Source: Planctomycetota bacterium (lineage in GTDB: Bacteria > Planctomycetota > Planctomycetia > Planctomycetales > Planctomycetaceae). Taken from it: a stretch of DNA of 9,737 nt. The notes below the pieces were generated by a model. It was not told the DNA's origin, searched no databases, and was given only the letters and a program-made list of their open reading frames with translations. Position numbers and translations under genes: made by a program. The DNA lies in the NCBI GenBank assembly GCA_029977045.1, contig JAPOLP010000159.1:1-9737 (forward strand). Reading direction: 5' to 3'. Below, one piece after another: positions 1 through 6,753 of this stretch (position 1 is the first letter of the stretch; each line of letters opens with the position of its first letter).

Positions 1-122
1 GCAGCCGCCACCAGATCGCGAAGCGATGAGACGGCTGACTCAGGCAGCACCGCCAGCACCACAGCGACCAGCAGACAACCTGCTGCCGCTTTGGATGTCG
101 AACTGTGTGAGGTCGAGTCCAT
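1..122 (-). CDS. mreC: Probable MreC N-terminus (partial, runs off the window)
   Basis: Only the first 40 codons are visible. From the ATG at 122-120 the protein begins with a short polar stretch (MDSTSHSSTSK), then one hydrophobic membrane segment at about residues 12-26, then LPESAVSSLRDLVAA. A short cytoplasmic tail, a single transmembrane helix and a following LP...LR segment are what one expects at the start of MreC, the bitopic protein that links MreB filaments to the periplasmic elongation machinery. It lies 118 bp downstream of mreB on the same strand, the usual mreB-mreC order. A GGAAG sits about 11 nt before the ATG, a rather long spacing. The reading frame stays open for some codons upstream, so a longer start is possible. 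The call rests on context plus membrane topology; the diagnostic MreC beta domains lie outside the window. Confidence 0.6.
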   Translation of the reverse strand, partial: MDSTSHSSTSKAAAGCLLVAVVLAVLPESAVSSLRDLVAA

Positions 123-153
123 TGAGTTTCGTGCTTCCGGCCTCAGCTGAGAC

Positions 154-218
154 GTAGCGAAAGTCGCGCAGACTTTCGGCAACCCGGCGCGACCGAAACT
201 CTCAGCGAGTTTCGCTAC
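154..218. repeat. Inverted pair of 26-nt REP-like hairpin units between mreB and mreC
   Basis: Unit A (plus strand, 154-179) is a hairpin with arms CGAAAGTC (158-165) and GACTTTCG (171-178) around a 5-nt loop. Unit B (minus strand, 193-218) is a hairpin with arms CGAAACTC (194-201) and GAGTTTCG (207-214), also around a 5-nt loop. Read in their own orientations both fit GTAGCGAAA-S-TCGC-NN-AGA-S-TTTCGG, where the two S positions are paired (G with C in unit A, C with G in unit B). The outer ends, GTAGCGAAA and TTTCGCTAC, are complementary, so the pair could also fold as one long structure. Placement, size and head-to-head arrangement resemble bacterial REP/BIME elements. It would be transcribed in the mreB-mreC message and could affect mRNA stability or relative expression; that role is inference. 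Confidence 0.75.
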
Positions 219-240
219 TGCCAGTAATCGATTAACTGAG

Positions 241-1290
241 TTACGCCGCCCGTTCGCCGGTATCGAACCGATCCTGCCATTGCGAGAGGTGTTCGAGACA
301 GATCGCGGCACCGCGAGCGACCGTGTTGAGTGGTTCGTCGGCGATCCGGACCGGAATGCCCAGTTGCTCGTGAAACAGCCGGTCGATGCCCCGTAGCAGT
401 GCGCCGCCGCCAGTGATCACCATCCCGGTATCAACGATGTCAGCAACCAGCTCCGGTTTGCAGCGTTCGATGACCGTCTTCGCACAGCCGACAATTTCTT
501 CGAGTGTTGGCTTCAGTCCTTCGCGAATTTCTTCGCTGGTCACAACGGCCTTGCGCGGAATCCCGCTGATGGTGTCGAGCCCTCGGACCTCGCTCGTCAG
601 TTCCTGTTCGAGCGGGTAGGCACTGCCCAGCCGGAACTTGATCTGCTCCGCCGTCTGCGTCCCGATCTTCAGCGAGAAGTGCTGCTTCATGTACTCGACG
701 ATCGCTTCGTCAAATTCGTCGCCCGCCACACGGACTGATTCGCTGACGACGATCTCGCCCAGGCTCAGAATCGCGACATCCGACGTTCCGCCGCCGATGT
801 CGCAGACCATGCTCGCGATCGGTTCCGAAATCGGCAGGCCCGCACCGATCCCTGCTGCCCGCGACTCTTCGATCAGATAAACGCGTCCGGCTCCGGCTCG
901 TTCGGCGCTGTTGAAAACGGCTCGTTTTTCGACCGGAGTGATCCCGCCCGGCACAGCGATGACAACGCGAGGCCGCAGCCCGCGAACGTGCCGGCTGGCT
1001 TTCTCGATGAAGTAACGAAGCATCGCCTCGCACAGCTCGAAGTCGGTGATGACTCCGTCTTTGAGCGGTCGGACGGCGGTGATGTTTTCCGGCGTGCGAC
1101 CGAGCATCTGCTTGGCGAGCTTGCCGACGGCCGCCCCGCGTCCCATGACCCGCCGCGTACCTTTCTGCAGCGCAACGACAGACGGCTCGTTCAGGACGAT
1201 TCCTTCCCCCTGAACGATGACGAGCGTATTTGCCGTGCCGAGATCAATGGCGAGATCCGGACACAGTCGCTGACGCATCCAGTTGAACAT
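241..1290 (-). CDS. mreB: Rod-shape actin homologue MreB
   Basis: The protein is 349 aa, normal for MreB, the bacterial actin that forms membrane-bound filaments and positions the cell-wall elongation complex. All nucleotide-binding signatures are present: phosphate-1 loop DLGTANT (residues 16-22), phosphate-2 loop DIGGGTSD (164-171) and adenosine motif GGGALLRG (294-301). IVLNEPSVVA (31-40), TAVRPLKDGVITDF (71-84) and GITPVEKRAVF (117-127) are also family-typical. The start MFNW is the usual MreB N-terminus and may form the short membrane-binding amphipathic segment; no clear Shine-Dalgarno precedes it. One oddity: the segment that is normally EEPMAAAIGAG reads EESRAAGIGAG (141-151), with Ser for Pro and Arg for Met next to the catalytic glutamate region. 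It is followed by a probable mreC and divergent from the redoxin gene. Identification is firm; whether it is the only MreB of the genome cannot be told here. Confidence 0.97.
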   Translation of the reverse strand: MFNWMRQRLCPDLAIDLGTANTLVIVQGEGIVLNEPSVVALQKGTRRVMGRGAAVGKLAKQMLGRTPENITAVRPLKDGVITDFELCEAMLRYFIEKASRHVRGLRPRVVIAVPGGITPVEKRAVFNSAERAGAGRVYLIEESRAAGIGAGLPISEPIASMVCDIGGGTSDVAILSLGEIVVSESVRVAGDEFDEAIVEYMKQHFSLKIGTQTAEQIKFRLGSAYPLEQELTSEVRGLDTISGIPRKAVVTSEEIREGLKPTLEEIVGCAKTVIERCKPELVADIVDTGMVITGGGALLRGIDRLFHEQLGIPVRIADEPLNTVARGAAICLEHLSQWQDRFDTGERAA

Positions 1291-1633
1291 GCGCCGCTAG
1301 CCATCCCTGGTGCGAGTCGTTTTGTCAGAAAACCCCTACGTTCGGCCAGCGCAGCATCCTGCAACGCCCCGAAGAGCCGTGATTTGTACCGGGGACCTGA
1401 ATATCGGGGCAAGATGAGGTGGAGTGTCATCCAGCAGTCGTAAGATCTCCTGGTAATTGTCGGTAACGACTATCGATCTCACGAATCCTGGTGGACAGTC
1501 AGAGCGTCTCATCAGATCTGCCAACCGCGAGTCGGTCTGGGTTCATCGAGCCGTCAGCCGAACTTGCAAACCATCATGCGGAACTGCCGTCGCATTCTTT
1601 GTTGCAATAACTCCTTGCGCGCGGCGTCCCGAA
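1291..1633. other. Divergent intergenic region between mreB and the redoxin gene
   Basis: About 343 bp separate the mreB start from the preferred redoxin start, so promoters for both genes should lie here. I see no convincing sigma-70 -35/-10 pair on either strand. The only local symmetry I noted is GTTTT-GTCAG-AAAAC at 1319-1333, a 5-bp inverted repeat about 30 bp upstream of mreB. It could be an operator or chance. Short ORFs on the minus strand encode proteins without recognisable features. If the redoxin gene starts at the TTG at 1457, the gap shrinks to 166 bp. Confidence 0.5.
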
Positions 1634-2902
1634 ATGTTTTCTTCACCCGTCCGAAATCGTGTTGAGCCGGAGAACCGTCCGGAACGTCGTCTTTTCGTGC
1701 GACTTCCATTCGTAATTCCTGTTTTGGTTTCAGTCATTGCTGTGGCCGTTGTCGCGATCTGCATGCAATTGTCGGATCGCCTCCTCATAGCGAGCCGTTC
1801 AACGGTTATCTCTACGGTCGCGGACAACCAGCACCAGTCGCCTCGCCCTGCAATCACGATCTCGCAGTCGCAGGAACAACGCGTCAAGCCGGGTGATGCG
1901 CTTCCAGACACGACAATCTTCGACGCTCAGGGGCAGCCGTTTCCGACTTCTCGCCTGAACGGTCGATATTCGGTGCTGATCTTCGGATGCCTGACATGCC
2001 CGCATTTCCGTCGAAACGTCCCCGCAATTGAGTCGATCTACCGGGACTTCTCACAGAAAGACGTCAACATCTTCTGTGTCTACAAGACGCTCGCGCACCC
2101 GGAATTCGGGGAGCAGGCGTGGGTCGAACCCTTCACAGTGGAAGAACGCATTAAGCACATCCATGTGATACAGGGGCTGACAGGGGCTACTGTTCCATGG
2201 CTGGCCGACTCAATGCAGAACTCGCTTGGCCATCGACTCGGCCAGCAGCCCAATTCCGAGTTTGTTCTGGACCCAGACGGAAGGATTCTTTCGCGACGGG
2301 ACTGGTTCAGCCCGGAGCAGTTGCGAGGCGACCTTGAAAAGCTCGTCGGCAAGGTGGATCAGCCAACCCGTCCTGAAGACCTCAATCTGGAAATCAGCAT
2401 TCCTGAGAGACCTGCTGCCCGAGGTGTTCTCGCCAGAGTTTTATTGTCAGGTACAGGTTTCGCCCTGAGAATCCAGCCGCAGACCAGCGCATCACCGTTC
2501 TTCGTCAAGCTTAGAGCAGAAGTCGACCAGGCCATACTGCAGGGTAGGGCAGGGAAGATGTACCTGGGATTTCATCTTGATCCGATCTTTCGCACGCACT
2601 GGAACAACCTGGCGTTGCCACTCTCGTTTCAGATCAACGCCTCAACCAGTTCCATCGCCCCCGTCACAGGGGTCGGGCGGCGTGTCGACATCGAGGCCGA
2701 TCTCGATCCTCGAGAATTCCTGGTCGATGTCTCACCGCAGTTCCCTGACCGTTCATTCGATCTGGTCGTCAACTACACGGTTTGCAGCGACGCCAGCCAG
2801 ACATGTCACGCGGTCACTCAAAAGTACGTGTGCTATTGGGAATTGGATTCGGATGCCGGTGCTCCCCTGAGGAACGGAGTCGGTCCTTCAGTGGTGCAGT
2901 GA
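1634..2902 (+). CDS. Membrane-anchored deiodinase-like redoxin with DsbD-alpha-like C-terminal domain
   Basis: The predicted protein is 422 aa from the ATG at 1634. Residues about 24-45 form one membrane segment after a short Arg-rich N-terminus, suggesting an anchor with the rest outside the cytoplasm. Residues about 83-240 are a thioredoxin-fold domain: PGDALPD, then VLIFGCLTCPHFRR with a CxxC at Cys119/Cys122, VYKTLAHPEFGE, and FVLDPDGRI. The FGxxTCPxF and VY..AHP pattern matches iodothyronine-deiodinase-like proteins (T4_deiodinase family); Cys122 sits where the animal enzymes carry selenocysteine. Residues about 250-405 contain HLDPIFRTHWNN, DLDPREFL and TVCSDASQTCHAVTQKY with paired cysteines 384 and 391, like the N-terminal domain of DsbD. 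I infer a periplasmic thiol-disulfide or peroxide-related role with unknown substrate, not hormone deiodination. The frame is open back to a TTG at 1457, but the ATG just before the membrane segment is the better start. No strong Shine-Dalgarno is visible. It is monocistronic. Confidence 0.8.
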   Translation: MFSSPVRNRVEPENRPERRLFVRLPFVIPVLVSVIAVAVVAICMQLSDRLLIASRSTVISTVADNQHQSPRPAITISQSQEQRVKPGDALPDTTIFDAQGQPFPTSRLNGRYSVLIFGCLTCPHFRRNVPAIESIYRDFSQKDVNIFCVYKTLAHPEFGEQAWVEPFTVEERIKHIHVIQGLTGATVPWLADSMQNSLGHRLGQQPNSEFVLDPDGRILSRRDWFSPEQLRGDLEKLVGKVDQPTRPEDLNLEISIPERPAARGVLARVLLSGTGFALRIQPQTSASPFFVKLRAEVDQAILQGRAGKMYLGFHLDPIFRTHWNNLALPLSFQINASTSSIAPVTGVGRRVDIEADLDPREFLVDVSPQFPDRSFDLVVNYTVCSDASQTCHAVTQKYVCYWELDSDAGAPLRNGVGPSVVQ

Positions 2903-3142
2903 TGAGAGACAGAGGACGTCCTCAAAATGGGGCTCCTTTGCGGTCCGATCTCGTCTCGCTCACGCGTCTCCAATGCGGCGCTGGGCCATCGTCTCAAGCA
3001 GTTCGGATTCAGTGCTGCCTGAACCGTGTATGCACAGCGGCCTGCATGATGGGAGATGCATGCTTCTTCTGCGTGCGTTGGGGCGGACACGATCCGTGTC
3101 AAATCAGCTCGGGACTGTTTTGGACTTTATGGTCCTGCAGGT

Positions 3143-6100
3143 CTAGCGGAAGATGCGACCGGCGTAGCCGACGACTCGGGACTTGTCACCGGTGACGTCG
3201 GCGGAAGTCGAGTAGCCGATGTCTTCGACGGTGACTTCGATACCCAGTTCTTTCAGCGTCTTGAACGCGATCACTGCGGGCAGCATTCCACACATCGAGA
3301 TGTGCTGGGAGCGGCAGACGGAGAAGAGGGCGTCTTCGTCGAGTTTGTCGAGTTCGGCCAAGGCCAGTGCGTCGAGGCGGCGGTTTTCGGCATCCGTCGC
3401 GTAGTGGTTCATGTCGGACGAGATCAGCAGCAGCGGTGGTTCGTCGAGGTCGCGAATCACTTCGGCGAGCTGCTTCGCAAACTGCTGGCACTTCTCCAGC
3501 GTCGCTCCTCCGACGGCGATGCCGACGACCTTTGTCTCGGGAGACAACCGAGCGATTATTGGCAGCTCGACTTCGATGCCGTGCTCAGCCTGATGCGCCG
3601 CCGCGTCAGGCTCCAGTCCGTCGATGTTCTCGACGAGTTTCATTGCCAGTTCGTAGTCAGACGAAACGTCGCGGCCCGGCAGTTTCCAGACGTGATGCGG
3701 AGCGACCGCCCAGTCGGTTCCGTTCCCCGTGTGTTTCGGGCCGATCGCGATGATCGTCTTCGGCAGCTTGACCCGCTTGAGCACGTCGGCGGCCAGCTTT
3801 CCGGAGAACATCCAGCCGGCGTGTGGGACCATGACAGCGGCAGCCTTTGACGGTGTCGCGTCGCCGTCGAGGATTCTGTCGAGCATCGCGTCCATCTCGG
3901 CAACGTCACCCGGATAGAACCGGCCAGCAACTGCCGGCGGGCGATCTGATGAGCCTCGCGACGGCTGCGGCACCGAGCTGAACGTCACTCGCGGGCGAGT
4001 TGACTGGTAGCCCAGACTGTAAATGCTGGCGTAAACCGGATCGGTGATCCGGCACAGTTCGGAGCACTCAGCGACCAGCTCGTCCGGCGTTTTGCTCTGG
4101 TCGTATACCCAGACGGTCTTCGATCGCTCTGTCATCAGGACCGCGCGTTCGCGGGTATCGATGCCGTCAAGACTCGGCTCGGCTGCGGAACCGTGCATCG
4201 ACGGGTCGAACGCGATCGCGATATCGAGTTCAAAATTGCCGTTGAGGAATCCTCGCCGCCGCAGCGTCGCCGCCAGGTTTTCGCACATCGAGAACGCTGA
4301 CGACTGCAGCGGCATCGGCTCGCGAAGCGACATCCGGGCGATGTTGATTTCCTGCCCGCCGGGCACAGTCACGATCATCGACATGCCGTTGATCGACTCG
4401 TCGGGCACCGTCCCGCAGTAATACATCGGCGTCGCACCGCGCACGATCGCCTGCACGTTCTGATGGCAGATGCGGCGAAGTTCCTCGACCTGAGCCGGCG
4501 AGTACAACGGTCGGGTATGCTCGAACCACTCAACGTCAGCGTCGATCAGATTGCCTTCGATGCAGTTGCCCTCGAAGCGGAACAGCGTCGTCGACGAGTC
4601 CTTCCAGGCAGTCGGGGTCAGACCAGCCTTGATGCAGACCTGATCGAGAAACTGCTCAGCATCCCAGCCGTTGTCGGTCGCGACTCCCGGCAACAGCAGG
4701 CCTCGCTTGTTGCCCGAGATGATCTGCAGCCCATGCACGCCGATCGTGATCTCGCCGATTCGATCCTCACCCTGAGCATGCACCAGCTCCGGCGAAAACA
4801 GCAGCCAGACCTCCATGTCGAGATGCGGAATCTCGACGGTCGAGATGCGGGGAAACCGGGGATCAGCCGTCGCCGTCCGCCGCGAAACATCACGCAGCGT
4901 TTCTTCCAGCGGCATTGGAGCACCGAACGATCCCATGCACGATCGCAGCCGCCCATCGCGTTTCAGACTGACAAAGATGCCGGCGACGACGGCGTTCGCG
5001 ACTCCCAGTTCGGCCAGGTTCGGGATCGTTGCCGCCCGCTCTTCAGTCGCTGCCCGAACCAGTTCCGCAGCCGCCTTGCAGATCGCGTCGCGCTGCTGTC
5101 GGGTCAGCGGCAGCCGTGTCGGTGCTTCCTTGAATGGGCGAGGCTGTGCCTGGAGTCCTGCTGCTGATTGAGTCGCCTGAGTCATCGCTGCCTCCTGACT
5201 GGGTTGCGTCGTCCGTTGACCTGTCTGTTGCTGTTGTTGAGCCTGTTGCTGAGCGGGCTGGTTGAGCTGCGCCAGCCACTGCAGAGCGGATTCGTCGAGG
5301 CTGACCTGTGGTGAACTTCCACCTGATTGCGGACTGATCTGGTTTTCTCCGCCCGTCGCGGATTCCGCCTGTTGAGTGGCTTCGACCTGTGATTGCGGCA
5401 CACTGACCGCCGCCGGATCACGCAGTTGCACGAGCCGGTCGTCGGACACCGGAATGTCGTCCCGTTTCGCGGCGCTCAGGCCCTCGATATGAAACTGCCG
5501 CATGTCGACTGGCTGTCGTTTGCGGCCCCAGTTGCCGGGCTCGTCCTCGAAGTGGCCGGGAACTTCGGTGCCGCAGTGCCCGCAGACGTTACCTCGCAGG
5601 GCGTACGTGCCGAGTGCGTACCAGTTGCGTTCGATGACCAGCTTCCCGCAGCCGTGACAGAACGTACTCTGCCGCTCGACATCGTTGACGTTGCCCACGT
5701 AGACGTACCGAATGCCGGCCTGCTGCGCGATCTCGCGTGCCTGAATCAGCATCTCATGCGGAGTCGCCGGGACGTCCAGCATCTTGAAGTCCGGGTGAAA
5801 CGCGCTGAAGTGGACAGGCACGTCGGGACCGACGGCGTCGAGAATCCACTCGGACATCTGCTTCACTTCGTCGAGCCCGTCATTCGCCGTCGGGATGATC
5901 AGGTTGGTGATTTCAAACCAGACGTCGGTCTCATGCTTCAGCCACCGGAGCGTGTCGAGCACGGGCTCCAGGTGCGAGTACGTCAGCTTGAAATAGAAGT
6001 CTTCGGTGAACGCTTTGAGGTCGACGTTGGCGGCGTCCATGAATTCGTAGAACTCGCCGCGGGCTTCCGGCGAGATATATCCGGCCGTCACAGCGACCGA

Positions 6101-6583
6101 CTTGATGCCCTCGGCCCGGCAGGCTTTCGCCGTTTCGATTGCGTACTCGGCCCAGATCGTCGGGTCGTTGTAGGTGTACGCGACGCTGTGGCAGTCGAGC
6201 GACTTCGCGGCCAGCGCGATCTCTTCCGGAAAAGCCCGATGACTGAGTCGTTCGACTTCGCGAGCCTTCGAGATATCCCAGTTCTGGCAGAACTTACAGC
6301 CCAGGTTGCAACCCGCCGTGCCGAACGACAAGACGCTGGTGCCGGGATAAAAGTGATTCAGCGGTTTCTTTTCGATCGGGTCGATACAGAACCCGGTGCT
6401 GCGACCGTACGTCGTCAGAAACATCTCACCGCCGAGGTTCTGACGCACAAAGCAGAAACCGCGATCGCCGTCTTTCAGCGAGCACTCGCGCGGGCAGAGG
6501 TCGCAGACGATTCGCTCGCCATTGCGGTGCCACCATTTGCCCGGCAGCAGTCCCTCAGCCAGATTGGCCGCAGCAGTTGCCAT
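3143..6583 (-). CDS. AmmeMemoRadiSam fusion protein: radical SAM enzyme - AMMECR1 - AMMECR1-like - Memo
   Basis: A single 1146-aa chain (numbers from this start) carries what other genomes encode as separate proteins. Residues about 10-365 are an AmmeMemoRadiSam-type radical SAM enzyme related to PflA: CNLGCKFC (92-99) supplies the three cysteines for the 4Fe-4S cluster that cleaves S-adenosylmethionine. Four cysteines lie before it (27, 30, 34, 44) and a CxxC pair of pairs after it (309/312, 334/337). Residues about 370-490 are a polar, glutamine-rich linker. Residues about 490-690 are the AMMECR1 domain, with LRSCMGSF (546-553) and RGLLLPGVATDNGW (627-640). Residues about 692-875 form an extra module resembling a decayed AMMECR1 domain. 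Residues about 880-1146 are the Memo domain, related to LigB-type dioxygenases; the metal ligands known from MEMO1 are all present (His921, His951, Asp1057, His1060, Cys1098). The system's reaction is not established. The frame also opens at an ATG at 6631, adding 16 residues; neither start has a good ribosome site. I chose 6583 because ATG-GCA directly precedes the conserved region. The protein has no signal peptide. Confidence 0.9.
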   Translation of the reverse strand: MATAAANLAEGLLPGKWWHRNGERIVCDLCPRECSLKDGDRGFCFVRQNLGGEMFLTTYGRSTGFCIDPIEKKPLNHFYPGTSVLSFGTAGCNLGCKFCQNWDISKAREVERLSHRAFPEEIALAAKSLDCHSVAYTYNDPTIWAEYAIETAKACRAEGIKSVAVTAGYISPEARGEFYEFMDAANVDLKAFTEDFYFKLTYSHLEPVLDTLRWLKHETDVWFEITNLIIPTANDGLDEVKQMSEWILDAVGPDVPVHFSAFHPDFKMLDVPATPHEMLIQAREIAQQAGIRYVYVGNVNDVERQSTFCHGCGKLVIERNWYALGTYALRGNVCGHCGTEVPGHFEDEPGNWGRKRQPVDMRQFHIEGLSAAKRDDIPVSDDRLVQLRDPAAVSVPQSQVEATQQAESATGGENQISPQSGGSSPQVSLDESALQWLAQLNQPAQQQAQQQQQTGQRTTQPSQEAAMTQATQSAAGLQAQPRPFKEAPTRLPLTRQQRDAICKAAAELVRAATEERAATIPNLAELGVANAVVAGIFVSLKRDGRLRSCMGSFGAPMPLEETLRDVSRRTATADPRFPRISTVEIPHLDMEVWLLFSPELVHAQGEDRIGEITIGVHGLQIISGNKRGLLLPGVATDNGWDAEQFLDQVCIKAGLTPTAWKDSSTTLFRFEGNCIEGNLIDADVEWFEHTRPLYSPAQVEELRRICHQNVQAIVRGATPMYYCGTVPDESINGMSMIVTVPGGQEINIARMSLREPMPLQSSAFSMCENLAATLRRRGFLNGNFELDIAIAFDPSMHGSAAEPSLDGIDTRERAVLMTERSKTVWVYDQSKTPDELVAECSELCRITDPVYASIYSLGYQSTRPRVTFSSVPQPSRGSSDRPPAVAGRFYPGDVAEMDAMLDRILDGDATPSKAAAVMVPHAGWMFSGKLAADVLKRVKLPKTIIAIGPKHTGNGTDWAVAPHHVWKLPGRDVSSDYELAMKLVENIDGLEPDAAAHQAEHGIEVELPIIARLSPETKVVGIAVGGATLEKCQQFAKQLAEVIRDLDEPPLLLISSDMNHYATDAENRRLDALALAELDKLDEDALFSVCRSQHISMCGMLPAVIAFKTLKELGIEVTVEDIGYSTSADVTGDKSRVVGYAGRIFR
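5197..5251 (-). repeat. Glutamine-rich low-complexity tract in the fusion linker
   Basis: The minus strand carries a run of CAA/CAG codons encoding QQQAQQQQQTGQRTTQ-type sequence inside the roughly 120-residue Ser/Gln/Thr-rich linker of the AmmeMemoRadiSam fusion. It joins the radical SAM part to the AMMECR1 part and is probably disordered. Such tracts often vary in length between strains through replication slippage. Confidence 0.7.
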
Positions 6584-6682
6584 CAAAGACAGTCCGTTAT
6601 CTCTGTCGAAACTTCGCGTGCGACCATGCACGCAGCAGCGAGGTTCTAGTTCAGTTCAGCCGGCAGAGGCAACAGACAGGTG

Positions 6683-6729
6683 AAAACAAAACAGCGAGGC
6701 CGGACACACATGCGTCCGGGCTCGCTGTT
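6683..6729 (-). terminator. Rho-independent terminator of the cytochrome/WD40 gene
   Basis: Arms at 6714-6729 and 6690-6705 form a 16-bp stem with a single G-G mismatch and an 8-nt loop (6706-6713). On the minus strand the stem is followed by TTTGTTTTC, a U-rich tail. The structure starts about 25 bp after the stop codon of the WD40 gene and lies about 100 bp before the start of the AmmeMemoRadiSam gene. It should therefore end the upstream transcript and make the fusion gene depend on its own promoter. The other orientation has no T-run, so it is not bidirectional. Confidence 0.9.
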
Positions 6730-6753
6730 GTCGTCTTTCAACTGAAGCTGGGC

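Noticed and set aside
1336..1524. Minus-strand 62-codon ORF in the mreB/redoxin gap
   Set aside because: It has no ribosome site, no recognisable motif and no neighbour logic. It may be chance in a promoter region.
1985..1999. Possible selenoprotein, because of the deiodinase similarity
   Set aside because: Both cysteines of the CxxC are ordinary TGC codons and there is no in-frame TGA inside the domain.
2912..2923. Perfect 12-bp palindrome GAGGACGTCCTC just after the redoxin stop codon
   Set aside because: With a realistic loop only about 4 bp of stem remain and no T-run follows, so I do not call a terminator.
3086..3100. GACACG-ATC-CGTGTC inverted repeat in the convergent gap
   Set aside because: A 6-bp stem with a 3-nt loop and no T-run on either side; chance cannot be excluded.
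3056..3850. Plus-strand open frame of 264 codons opposite the Memo domain
   Set aside because: It is antisense to the conserved Memo domain, and its Val/Asp/Arg-rich product has no family features.
5393..6649. Plus-strand open frame of 418 codons opposite the radical SAM region
   Set aside because: The minus strand encodes a clear radical SAM enzyme here, and the plus-strand product shows no recognisable motif. It is a shadow of GC-rich third positions.
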